DNA of 64,000 bases from Bradyrhizobium sp. CB1717 (lineage in GTDB: Bacteria > Pseudomonadota > Alphaproteobacteria > Rhizobiales > Xanthobacteraceae). How positions within the stretch are numbered: the stretch's first letter is position 1; every line of letters starts with the position of its first letter. Shown here piece by piece: positions 7,775-16,271 of the stretch. The stretch covers positions 4,278,001 to 4,342,000 of the forward strand of contig NZ_CP121666.1 in NCBI RefSeq assembly GCF_029714325.1, given 5' to 3'. Below the pieces are notes generated by a model that was not told the DNA's origin, searched no databases, and saw only the letters and a program-made list of their open reading frames with translations. A program made the translations under genes and the position numbers.

Positions 7775-9220
7775 TCAACCTTTGCGGATCTTTGCGTAGG
7801 CAGCGAGCGCGCGCTCGCGCCCTCTCGCATGATCGACGATCGGCTGCGGATAGGTCTTGCCGAGCGTGATGCCGGTGCTGGCCAGCTCGATCGGCGTCGC
7901 CTGCCAGGGCTGGTGGATCAGCTTCGTCGGCAGGTCCTTCAGCTCCGGCACCCAGCGCCGGACATAGGCTCCGTCAGGATCGAACTTCTCGCCCTGCAGG
8001 AGCGGATTGAATACGCGGAAATAGGGCGCGGCGTCGGCGCCGCAGCCGGCGACCCACTGCCAGTTGGCGGGATTGTTGCCGGCATCCGCGTCGACCAGTG
8101 TGTCCCAGAACCAGTTCTCGCCGTCGCGCCAGTCGATCAAGAGGTGCTTGACCAGGAACGAGGCGACCACCATGCGCACCCGGTTGTGCATCACGCCGGT
8201 GTGCCAGAGCTCGCGCAGGCCGGCATCGACGATGGGGTAGCCGGTGGCCCCGCGCCGCCAAGCGGTGAGCGCTTTCTTGTCGGCCTTCCAGGGGAAGTCG
8301 TCGAAATTCGTTTGCAGGTTCTCGGTGGCGAGGTTCGGATAGTCGTGGAGGAGGTGCCGGCAGAACTCGCGCCAGCCGAGCTCGCTCAGGAATTTATCGA
8401 CGCTAGGGGCGAGCGAGGGGGCCTCGGCCACGGCGAACCGAGCGGCGTGAAAGACTTGCCGTGGGCTAAGCTCGCCGAACCGCAGATGCGGCGAGAGGCC
8501 TGAGGTGCCTTTCCGGTCCGGGCGGTCGCGGTCGTCGACATAGCTGCGGGCGGTGTGCTTGAGGAAATCGCGCAGGCGCGTGCGGGCCGAGGCCTCGCCC
8601 GGCGTCCATGTCTCGCGCAGGCCGCCGGCCCAATCGGGCTTGCTCGGTTCGAGCCTCCAGCTCTCCAGCCTGTCGCTGGCGATCTTCAGACTCGGACGCA
8701 GCTCCTTCGGCGCGGGCAGGGGCTTTGGCGAATCGCCGAGCGACAACACCCGCCGCCAGAACGGTGTGAATACGCGTAAGCCGCGGCCTTCCTTGTTGCG
8801 GATCGCCGAGGGCGGGACGAGCAAGTCGCCGGGGAAGATTTGCGAGTCCACACCGAGCTTTGAGAGCGCAGCTTCGAGCTGCCGCTCAACCGCCTGATGC
8901 GGCGCTTGCGCGATCCCGTTCCAGTAAACGGCGCGGGCGCCGCTCTCGCGCGCCAGATCGGGGATCTCCCTGGCCGCTGGTCCCTTGCGCAGGATCAGCG
9001 ACCCTCCACACGCGGCGATCTCGGCGCCGAGCGCCCGCAGCGATTGCGCCCGCCACCAGCGCGCCGCGGCGCCCGGCGCTCGCCCGACCATGTCGTCGAG
9101 GACGTAGAGGCAGATCACCGGCGCGCCGGATTTCGCGGCGGCGTGGAGGGCGGGGTGGTCGGACAGGCGGAGGTCATCGCGAAACCAGACGATGACGGGC
9201 GGCGCGCTTGGCGTGGTCAG
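7775..9220 (-). CDS. phrB: Deoxyribodipyrimidine photolyase (CPD photolyase), apparent CTG start
   Basis: A class I photolyase/cryptochrome. The FAD-binding half carries the classic motifs DRPDRKGTSGLSPHLRFGE, ELGWREFCRHLLHDYP, RRGATGYPIVDAGLREL, MHNRVRMVVASFLVKHLL and GNNPANWQWVAGCGADAAPY. The enzyme repairs cyclobutane pyrimidine dimers with light. The first ATG/GTG-type start (GTG at 9118) would lose the essential first strand of the antenna domain. The frame is open upstream to a CTG at 9220 and gives LTTPSAPPVIVWFRDDLRLS, exactly the N-terminus expected, so the start is placed there; an in-frame TAA lies five codons further up. Length 481 residues, normal for the family. Confidence 0.9.
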   Translation of the reverse strand: MTTPSAPPVIVWFRDDLRLSDHPALHAAAKSGAPVICLYVLDDMVGRAPGAAARWWRAQSLRALGAEIAACGGSLILRKGPAAREIPDLARESGARAVYWNGIAQAPHQAVERQLEAALSKLGVDSQIFPGDLLVPPSAIRNKEGRGLRVFTPFWRRVLSLGDSPKPLPAPKELRPSLKIASDRLESWRLEPSKPDWAGGLRETWTPGEASARTRLRDFLKHTARSYVDDRDRPDRKGTSGLSPHLRFGELSPRQVFHAARFAVAEAPSLAPSVDKFLSELGWREFCRHLLHDYPNLATENLQTNFDDFPWKADKKALTAWRRGATGYPIVDAGLRELWHTGVMHNRVRMVVASFLVKHLLIDWRDGENWFWDTLVDADAGNNPANWQWVAGCGADAAPYFRVFNPLLQGEKFDPDGAYVRRWVPELKDLPTKLIHQPWQATPIELASTGITLGKTYPQPIVDHARGRERALAAYAKIRKG

Positions 9221-9335
9221 GCGGGGCCTCGTTTACGATTTGGAAAGCCTGCCGCTCGCGGCGCTGTGAACCGTCGTTAATGCTGCCGTAAGCCGATTGC
9301 ACGATTATGCAGGAATTACGGGGGTCATTCCACTC

Positions 9336-11066
9336 ATGTCCAACCTTTCAACGGCAAAGTTCCTGCCGCAGTTCAAGCTCGGCACCAAGGCCGTCCTGTC
9401 TGCCGTCCTGCTGATCGCCGTCAACACGGCGCTCGTGGTCGGCGCCGGCTATTGGTCGCTCACCTCCGCTTTCAATGATCGCGCGCTGCGCGACATCGAG
9501 GTCAATCTGCGCACCTTGGCGCTGGCTTTTGCCGAGACCGCTCCGGACCTGAAGATCACGGTGAGGGATGGCGCGGTCGTCCGCGCCGAGGTCCCCAGGA
9601 TGCCCGAGTTCAAGGACCATGCGATCGTCGATCGCGCGGTATCCTATGTCGGCGGCAACGCGACCCTGTTCGTGTTCGACGATGCGAGCGGGCAGTTCGT
9701 GCGACGCTCGACCAACGTGAAGAAGGAGAATGGCGACCGCGCCGTCGGGACCCAGCTTGCCGCCGATCATCCGGCGCAGGCCGGCTTGCGCCGTGGCGAG
9801 GCCTATAAGGGCCCGGCCGTCCTGTTCGGCAAGTCGTTCATGACCGCCTATTTCCCGGTCGTGGACGCGGCCGGCAAGGTCTCGGGCATCCTTTACGTCG
9901 GCATCCCGATGGCCCAGTTCGAGAGCATGCTGACCCAGGCGATCTCGAGCATGGCCGCCGCGGCCGGGCTCGCCGCGCTGCTGGTGCTGGTCCTCACGCT
10001 GCTGATCGTCCGCCGCGTCACCCGGCCGCTCACCTCGGTGACGCGCTCGCTGACGGCGCTCGCCAACGGCCAGAGCGACGTCGAGATCGATTGCGAGGAC
10101 CGCGCCGACGAGATCGGCGAAATCGCCCGCACGGTCGCGGTGTTCAGGAGCAATTCGCTGGAACGGGCGCGCCTGCGCAGCGAGCAGACGGCGGCTACGG
10201 CCGCCGCGGCCGAGCAGCGCAAGGCGGAGCTGCGCAACTTCGTCGAGGAGTTCCGCGGCAGCGTCGGCGGCATCCTCGACAAGGTGCTGAGCTCATCCGG
10301 CGAGTTCGAACGGGCGGCGCGGCAACTCACCGATACCGCACGCTCTACTGCCGACCTCTCGGCGCGATCGGCCGGAGCGTCAGAGGACGCCTCCGAGCAC
10401 GTCCGCTCGGCGGCCGCAGCCTCCGACGAACTGTCCCAGTCGATCTCCGAGATCACCCGGCGTGTGCAGGAGTCGAACCAAATCTCCGCCGAAGCGGTGC
10501 GGCAGGCCGAGGCCACCGACCAGCGCATTGCGCAGCTCTCCGAGGCGGGCTCGCGGATCGGCGACGTGGTCAAGCTGATCACCTCCATCGCCGAGCAGAC
10601 CAACCTGCTGGCGCTGAACGCCACCATCGAGGCCGCGCGCGCCGGCGATGCCGGCCGCGGCTTCGCTGTCGTGGCTCAGGAGGTCAAGACGCTCGCCGGC
10701 CAGACCGCGAAAGCGACTGAGGAGATCTCGAACCAGATCGCCAGCATGCAGCTTGCGACCGAGGAGTCGGTTACCGCCGTCAAGGGGATCGGCCAGACCA
10801 TCGAGCGCATCAGCAGCATCGCCGGCTCGATCTCGGCTGCGGTCGAGCAGCAGAGGAGCGCCACCCACAATATCGCGGCCAGCGTTCGCGCCGCGGCGTC
10901 AGGCACCGCCGATGTCGCGGTCAATGTCCGTCACGCCGCCAGGGGCGCGAGCGAGACCGGCGAGACGTCGAGCCGGATGTTCGCCTCCGCCCAGGCGCTG
11001 TCGGGCGAAAGCCTGCATCTGAAGGCCGAGGTCGACAGCTTCCTCGACCGCGTGCACGCGGCGTAG
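9336..11066 (+). CDS. Methyl-accepting chemotaxis protein with single periplasmic Cache domain
   Basis: The product has about 576 residues: TM1 at ~19-42, a periplasmic Cache-like sensor (~43-200, with [20 protein letters not shown] and [20 protein letters not shown]), TM2 at ~205-228, a HAMP domain, and a long coiled-coil signalling domain. The CheA/CheW-contacting hairpin is clear at about residues 420-455 ([20 protein letters not shown] then [15 protein letters not shown]). It senses a small ligand, probably a carboxylate, and signals to the flagellar motor. No C-terminal CheR-binding pentapeptide is seen. The ATG at 9336 is preferred over an upstream TTG. Confidence 0.93.
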   Translation: MSNLSTAKFLPQFKLGTKAVLSAVLLIAVNTALVVGAGYWSLTSAFNDRALRDIEVNLRTLALAFAETAPDLKITVRDGAVVRAEVPRMPEFKDHAIVDRAVSYVGGNATLFVFDDASGQFVRRSTNVKKENGDRAVGTQLAADHPAQAGLRRGEAYKGPAVLFGKSFMTAYFPVVDAAGKVSGILYVGIPMAQFESMLTQAISSMAAAAGLAALLVLVLTLLIVRRVTRPLTSVTRSLTALANGQSDVEIDCEDRADEIGEIARTVAVFRSNSLERARLRSEQTAATAAAAEQRKAELRNFVEEFRGSVGGILDKVLSSSGEFERAARQLTDTARSTADLSARSAGASEDASEHVRSAAAASDELSQSISEITRRVQESNQISAEAVRQAEATDQRIAQLSEAGSRIGDVVKLITSIAEQTNLLALNATIEAARAGDAGRGFAVVAQEVKTLAGQTAKATEEISNQIASMQLATEESVTAVKGIGQTIERISSIAGSISAAVEQQRSATHNIAASVRAAASGTADVAVNVRHAARGASETGETSSRMFASAQALSGESLHLKAEVDSFLDRVHAA

Positions 11067-11078
11067 AGACTCAACGCC

Positions 11079-11158
11079 GTCATTCCGGGGCGGTGCGAAG
11101 CACCGAGCCCGGAATCTCGAGATCCCGGGTCTGGTCCTTCGGACCATCCCGGGATGAC
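11079..11158. repeat. Palindromic intergenic repeat (GTCATTCCGGGG family)
   Basis: The ends are GTCATTCCGGGGCGGTGCG and, in inverse orientation, CCATCCCGGGATGAC, with internal GAGCCCGGAATCTCGAGATC and TGGTCCTTCGGACCA mini-palindromes. Such elements are scattered in Bradyrhizobium intergenic DNA and fold into a hairpin RNA. It sits directly after the chemoreceptor gene. Confidence 0.75.
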
Positions 11159-11190
11159 TTTTTGCGGTTGCTAGGCGCAACCGCCAAAAG

Positions 11191-11194
<4 letters not shown>
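11154..11194. other. Long near-perfect inverted repeat at the end of the peroxiredoxin gene
   Basis: Bases 11154-11171 and 11177-11194 are inverse complements except one position, with a 5-base loop. The repeat overlaps the peroxiredoxin stop codon. It lacks an unpaired T tract on either strand, so it may act as an mRNA 3' stabiliser or rho-dependent stop rather than an intrinsic terminator. Confidence 0.6.
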
Positions 11195-11850
<656 letters not shown>

Positions 11851-12232
11851 GGCTCTACCTCATCATATTGAATTTACTTGAGAATTTGTCTCTGGCCGTC
11901 GCCGCCAGTATAGGGGCTTGGCGAGGCTAAGTGAACGCTGACTGAACCGCTTGAAGTAAAATGTGAATTCCTTCTCTGAAGAGCCGATCTCCTAGCACTT
12001 TTCTGTTACAGCGGCACCTGTGGCGAAACATCTCCACTGGTCTCGATTGCCGCGATAAAGCCTTTTATGACCCGCATCACGCTCGCCCGACGCTCTCCGG
12101 AACCGAAATGGTCCTCGTAGCGACTAATCGGCAACCATTGAGAAAAGTCGCGATCCCCGTATCGAATCATTAACCACCCCTTTACGCCCGCATGAAAATG
12201 CTGGCCGATCAGTAGAAATCTGGAAGTGAACT
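11851..12232. other. Intergenic region between divergent genes
   Basis: 382 bases with lower GC than the surroundings, containing the promoters of the peroxiredoxin (minus) and the gene at 12233 (plus). No reading frame with good codon use, hairpin of note or RNA gene was recognised. An oxidative-stress regulator site would be expected on the peroxiredoxin side but none was identified by eye. Confidence 0.5.
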
Positions 12233-12817
12233 ATGTCTGCCGCTGCGCCCAAGTCCGCTGAGAAGTCCGTCGAGTCGCCGTCCCTCGAACCGTCCTGCCG
12301 CGATACCGCGGCCCACGCACTCTCCATCGTACGCGATGGCGTGATCACGGGCGAAGGCCCGACCACCAAGGGCCGGGTCCATTTTTCCCGCTCGCTCGAT
12401 GCTGATGACACCGCCTGGTGTGCCCGTATCCTGACCGCGACCGCCGTCAACGACCAGCCGGTCAGCCGCACCGAGGCCGAAGTCCTGTTCGAGATCAATG
12501 AGGCCGCGACCGAGCGCACCGATGGCGGCCGCTTCGACGATTTGCTCGCCAAGGCCGTTGCCCATTATGCCGCAAGCGCCTCGGGTCTGAAGGTGCCGCC
12601 GCGCAGCGTCGCGCTGTCGGCCGATACCGACATCGAGAGCTGGGCGCCGTCCTACGCCTCCAAGGTCAACAGCGAAATGCTGGAATGGATCGCCGGCCAG
12701 ATGCGCGGCAAGCGCCAGAACAACCGTCGCCTGATGGCGATGGTGGCGACGTTCCTCGGCGCCACCGCGCTGCCCCTGGCGGGCCAATTGCCGAACGTGT
12801 TCGACATTGGAATGTAA
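12233..12817 (+). CDS. Conserved hypothetical protein with C-terminal hydrophobic segment
   Basis: The product has 194 residues. It is acidic and Ala-rich at the N-terminus, then has a globular middle (GRVHFSRSLDADDTAWCARI, ending in a helix GRFDDLLAKAVAHYAAS) and a C-terminal basic stretch GKRQNNRRLMAMVATFLGAT leading into ~20 hydrophobic residues, compatible with a single tail anchor. No family is recognised. The DNA encoding its last codons is the first copy of a 16-bp tandem repeat that runs past the stop codon. Upstream AGTAGAAATCTGGAAGTGA gives a plausible ribosome-binding site. Confidence 0.75.
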   Translation: MSAAAPKSAEKSVESPSLEPSCRDTAAHALSIVRDGVITGEGPTTKGRVHFSRSLDADDTAWCARILTATAVNDQPVSRTEAEVLFEINEAATERTDGGRFDDLLAKAVAHYAASASGLKVPPRSVALSADTDIESWAPSYASKVNSEMLEWIAGQMRGKRQNNRRLMAMVATFLGATALPLAGQLPNVFDIGM

Positions 12818-12866
12818 GGTTCTGGGAATGTAAGGTTCTGGGCATGTAAGGTTCTGGGCATGTAAG
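12811..12866. repeat. 16-bp tandem direct repeat, 3.5 copies, spanning a stop codon
   Basis: The unit is AATGTAAGGTTCTGGG (12811-12826), repeated exactly at 12827-12842, with A>C at the first base at 12843-12858, then a partial copy to 12866. The first copy holds the final ATG-TAA of the upstream gene, so the repeat is a recent expansion of the gene's 3' end. Confidence 0.9.
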
Positions 12867-12907
12867 AACCGAGATATTCTCGCGCCCCTTGCGGGGCGCG
12901 AGCGAAG

Positions 12908-12935
12908 CGGCGGGGTTATTTCCCCGCCGTTTTTT
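12908..12935 (+). terminator. Rho-independent terminator inside the end of the convergent gene
   Basis: The 8-bp stem CGGCGGGG/CCCCGCCG has a 6-base loop and is followed by TTTTTT. Another GC-rich stem (CTCGCGCCCC/GGGGCGCGAG) lies just before it. The hairpin overlaps the last codons and stop (12916) of the convergent phosphoesterase gene. Confidence 0.85.
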
Positions 12936-14769
12936 GTTTGCCGGCCTCAAGCTCGAGGCCCAGCGTGCGGCCGGGGAAGCCGGCGGCGTCGAAATAACGC
13001 TGGCTGCCGACGCGCTGGACGTTCAGCACGGTCTGAAGGCCGTTCTCGGACATCTTCGACTTCTCGACCGCCTTGTAGGCCTTCGGCACGATGCCGTTGG
13101 GCAGGGCCTCCGACATCACGCGGCCGACCAGGCCGCCGTTCTGCGCGGCGCGCAGGCCCATCAGCTGCGCCGCGGTCATGCCGACGTCGGCATTGCTGAC
13201 CGGCAGCTCGTCGACGAAGCCGGCTTTGAAGTCCGGGCCGATGGCGGCCATGAAGTTCATGGTGTCGCCGCGGCTGAAGCTGCCATGCATGCCCTGGCCC
13301 TGACGCAGCACGGTGTCGGCGACCTGCACCGAGCAGTTGGTCGGCGCCTCGCCGCACTCGCTGGCATAGGAGCGGAAGTTGACGACGATGGACGGCGTCG
13401 GGGTCGCCGACTTGCCGCGCAGGTTGATGCTCGACAGCGGCAGCGTGCCGGGGAAACGGCCGAGCGAGTCCTCGACGAACAGGCCAGAGACGTAGTCCTG
13501 CTCGAGCAGGGTCTTGATGGTTTTCGCCGCCAGCTTCTTGTCCTTGTTCGGCAGATAGATCAGGTCCGAGCCGCCATTGGTGGCGACGACGAGGTCGGGC
13601 TTTTCCGGATCCTTGCCGAGCACGCCGTTGCCGGCCTTGGGATGCTTGTTGCCCTCGATCTTCGCATTCTTGTCGTTGGGGTCGAACAGCGGCAGGTCGA
13701 GCGCCTTGGCGAGATCCAGCGCCAGGAAGCCCATCGGCAGGAAATCCTTCGGCGTGTCGTCATAGCTGACCTTGGCCGAGGGGCTGGTCTTGCTTTCCTT
13801 GGAGATGGTCGAGAAGCCGTGGTCGGCCGAGACGATGATGTTGGTCGAGGCGGCGAGGCCGAGCTCGTCGAGCGCCTTGCGGAGCTGGGCGAGGTTGGTG
13901 TCGGCGTTCTTGATGCCGGCCATCGAGGTCGGGCCGTTGATGCCGGGCAGGATCTGGTTGAGGCTGTCGCCGGTGTTGTGCTGGCTGCCGTCGGGATCGC
14001 GCGACCAGAACACCAGCACGAACGGCTTGTTGCGCGCCTTGAACATCGGCAGCACCACCTTGGCGGCGACGTCGGCGAAATAGGCCTGCTGGGCGACGTT
14101 GGCGACCGTGGTGCCCGGCGTCTTGGCATCGCCGGCCTTGGAATTGTCGCCGCGCGGCGGGGTGGCGAGGGGGAGGCCCGCCTTGGTCAGCGCCGCCTTA
14201 ACCTCGTCCGACAGCGCCACGCTGTTCTTGCCGCCGGTGGAATCGTCGAACACGACCGAATGAAGACCCGGCTTCTCGGGCTTGTCGGTGTGGTCGAACT
14301 GGTAGGTCGGACCGACCTTGCCGATCGCCGCGGTGCTGAGGCCCTTGTCGCGGGCCATCTTCAAAATGGTCTCTTCGTTGAGATAGTCGCCCTTGAAATG
14401 CTCGTCGATGTCGCCGAGCACGGCGTCGTTCTCGATGAAGGGGACCACGGTGTCACCGGCCGGGACCGAGGTGTAATTGGTCCAGATCGTGTTGGAGAAC
14501 ACGCCGGTGTCGCCGAGATAATGGCCGGTCGACATCGCCGAGCCGTTGGCCATGGTGAAGGTCGGGAAGAGCGAGTGCGGATTCTTGAAGTTGACGCCCT
14601 TGTCGCGAAGCTCGGCCATCGCGGGGGCCGTTTCAGGGGTGACCTTCAGCGCGCGCAGACCGTCCGGAATGAACAGGATCAGGTTGCGGGGGGTATTATT
14701 CTGGGCGGACGCAAGTCCGGTGGACAGCACTGTCAGTCCGGCGGACAGCAACAGCATTGAACGGCGCAT
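12916..14769 (-). CDS. Exported alkaline-phosphatase-superfamily phosphodiesterase (NPP/phosphopentomutase-like fold)
   Basis: The product has 617 residues. Residues 1-22 are a signal peptide ending ASAQ. The metal and nucleophile sites of type I phosphodiesterase/nucleotide pyrophosphatases are visible: LILFIPDGLR (Asp36), SLFPTFTMANG (Thr72 with the T-x-x-N spacing), and IIVSADHGFS (Asp-His metal ligands), plus MHGSFSRGDTMNFMAAIGPD near the end. It should hydrolyse a phosphate or sulfate ester in the periplasm; the substrate is unknown. The ATG at 14769 follows AGGAGACTTCC, which settles the start over one nine codons upstream. Confidence 0.9.
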   Translation of the reverse strand: MRRSMLLLSAGLTVLSTGLASAQNNTPRNLILFIPDGLRALKVTPETAPAMAELRDKGVNFKNPHSLFPTFTMANGSAMSTGHYLGDTGVFSNTIWTNYTSVPAGDTVVPFIENDAVLGDIDEHFKGDYLNEETILKMARDKGLSTAAIGKVGPTYQFDHTDKPEKPGLHSVVFDDSTGGKNSVALSDEVKAALTKAGLPLATPPRGDNSKAGDAKTPGTTVANVAQQAYFADVAAKVVLPMFKARNKPFVLVFWSRDPDGSQHNTGDSLNQILPGINGPTSMAGIKNADTNLAQLRKALDELGLAASTNIIVSADHGFSTISKESKTSPSAKVSYDDTPKDFLPMGFLALDLAKALDLPLFDPNDKNAKIEGNKHPKAGNGVLGKDPEKPDLVVATNGGSDLIYLPNKDKKLAAKTIKTLLEQDYVSGLFVEDSLGRFPGTLPLSSINLRGKSATPTPSIVVNFRSYASECGEAPTNCSVQVADTVLRQGQGMHGSFSRGDTMNFMAAIGPDFKAGFVDELPVSNADVGMTAAQLMGLRAAQNGGLVGRVMSEALPNGIVPKAYKAVEKSKMSENGLQTVLNVQRVGSQRYFDAAGFPGRTLGLELEAGKQKTAGK

Positions 14770-14912
14770 GGAAGTCTCCTGGCGGTGAGGCGGCATGGCC
14801 GCCGACCGCGGCCCCCGGGCAATCGTTTAGTTTTGCTGTATGACGGTTTTGTTACAAGGGGCCTGTTGGCGGGCAACAGGGTTGGGGAGGGGGGCGCGGC
14901 AATACCCTCGGT

Positions 14913-15034
14913 GTCGTCCTGGCGAAAGCCAGGACCCATAACCACCGAACCGCGTTGTCGCGATCGCTGGGTGGCCAAGTCGCGCCAGGACACCGCTGAC
15001 CGGGGTAATGGGTCCTGGTTTTCGCCAGGACGAC
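14913..15034. repeat. Palindromic intergenic repeat (GTCGTCCTGGCGAAAGCC family)
   Basis: The left end GTCGTCCTGGCGAAAGCC and the right end GGTTTTCGCCAGGACGAC are inverse copies, extended inward by AGGACCCAT/ATGGGTCCT. The middle contains unrelated GC-rich sequence. Non-coding. Confidence 0.85.
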
Positions 15035-15069
15035 GTCGGGGAGATATCTTGCTCACCCGTCGCAACGCC

Positions 15070-15097
15070 GTCATTGCGAGCGCAGCGAAGCAATCCA
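15070..15097. repeat. Half copy of the GTCATTGCGAGCGCAGCGAA repeat
   Basis: The sequence GTCATTGCGAGCGCAGCGAA, continuing GCAATCCA, is identical to the left arm of the complete element at 44468-44546, but the inverted right arm is missing here. It is interrupted by or abutted to the next repeat. Confidence 0.75.
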
Positions 15098-15127
15098 TAG
15101 TCTTTCTGCGGCGGCAGCATCCATCCC

Positions 15128-15255
15128 GTCATCCTGAGGTGCGAGGCTTGTGATGCGAATGCATCGCGAGCCGAGCCTCGAAGGATGAACGGCCGAGATG
15201 CAGCCGGGCCGTCGCCCTTCGAGGCCTCCGCTTCGCTCCGGCACCTCAGGGTGAC
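15128..15255. repeat. Palindromic intergenic repeat (GTCATCCTGAGGTGC family)
   Basis: The ends GTCATCCTGAGGTGC and GCACCTCAGGGTGAC are inverse copies with one mismatch. Inner arms (GAGGCTTGTGATGC and GAGCCTCGAAGGATG) form further hairpins. Non-coding mosaic element. Confidence 0.8.
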
Positions 15256-15902
15256 GGTGATGGATTGGTGTTCGCAGCAACACTGGCATTCGATCTTCAC
15301 CCGCAGACACACCCTCTCATCCTCGCGGCTCATTTCGCCCGAGCTTTGCTTAGCTGCCCCCAGTGAAAGAGGGCGCAGGGAAGACCGGGTGCCGGCCGGG
15401 CACCCACGGTCCACTGTGCGAAAGGTGGCAGCAAAGAATTTGCACAGCGGCATACAGGTGGAGCCAAACATCCGGCCTTCCCTGCGCAGTGGTTTTACGG
15501 CTTATGTCGTGATCTCCCCGGGGAGCGATGCACTATTGCCCCCGTCGCCATGCGGATGACTGATGCGCGTGCCCGGTCGGGCCGCCACATCACCGCAAGA
15601 CTTGACGCACAGACCCCGGGCGTCAGGACCACACGATTTTGCCGTACGCTGATGGCATCGGTCGTATGCGCGAGGTCCTTGCTCACGGTCTCCCGCCCTG
15701 CAAACCCGTTCGCGCCAACGCCACCTGCGTCCACCGCCGCCCGGCCCGCGTGTCGTGACGATCGCGATGCGCCCCTCTTCCTTGGGCCGGAGTGAGAAAT
15801 GTCTAACAAAAATCCGAATTCTAATAAAGAGAATTATTTCGATGCCGCGCTCTTGACCCCCGCTTGGGTGTTTTGCCCGCCGGGCTGCGCAAGGGGTTGT
15901 GG
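15256..15902. other. Gene-free stretch, probably repeated non-coding sequence
   Basis: About 650 bases with no reading frame showing normal codon use or a ribosome-binding site. Segments such as the one around GGGTGCCGGCCGGGCACCC (15388-15406, itself a hairpin) and the stretch 15560-15790 resemble sequence I associate with repeated intergenic DNA of Bradyrhizobium. The last ~50 bases (15800-15845) are AT-rich and could hold a promoter or a transcript end for the LuxR-type gene. Confidence 0.45.
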
Positions 15903-16220
15903 TTATTCCGGCGCGGTCGGCACCCGCGGATCAGGCGCCAGCGTCTGTGCCGGCTTCACCGTTGCCGGGCCGACCCGGTTCCTGGTGAGATCGCGCCGCA
16001 GCGACAACGGGGCTGTCTTGAGCGCATAGATGATGGCGATCTGGGTCCGGTTCTGGAGCCGGTATTTGCGCATGATGTTGCCGATATGCGCCCGCACCGT
16101 GTTCTCCGAGATCTTGAGCTCGTAGGCGATGTTCTTGTTCTGCAGCCCCCGGGCGATCAACATCATCAGCTCACGCTCGCGGGGTGTCGGTGTGATCGAA
16201 TCCTTTGGATCCAAGCTCAT
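15903..16220 (-). CDS. Small LuxR-type HTH regulator
   Basis: The product has 105 residues. A GerE/LuxR helix-turn-helix fills residues ~10-72 (ITPTPRERELMMLIARGLQN, NKNIAYELKISENTVRAHIG, NIMRKYRLQNRTQIAIIYAL). There is no receiver or ligand domain; the last 35 residues are Pro/Ala-rich and look disordered. The ATG at 16220 follows GGAGGAGCCAGTC. It lies 51 bases after the MacB-like permease on the same strand, so it is probably the last gene of the export operon and may control it. Confidence 0.9.
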   Translation of the reverse strand: MSLDPKDSITPTPRERELMMLIARGLQNKNIAYELKISENTVRAHIGNIMRKYRLQNRTQIAIIYALKTAPLSLRRDLTRNRVGPATVKPAQTLAPDPRVPTAPE

Positions 16221-16271
16221 GACTGGCTCCTCCCTGGTCTTCGGCTTGATGTGGCCGCCGCCGGCATCGTC

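Noticed and set aside
12889..14760. A 623-codon frame opposite the phosphoesterase.
   Set aside because: The minus-strand protein has a signal peptide and metal motifs; this frame has none.
15495..15809. A 104-codon minus frame and a 124-codon plus frame (15185-15559) in the repeat region.
   Set aside because: They have no ribosome-binding site or recognised domain and fall in repeat-derived DNA.
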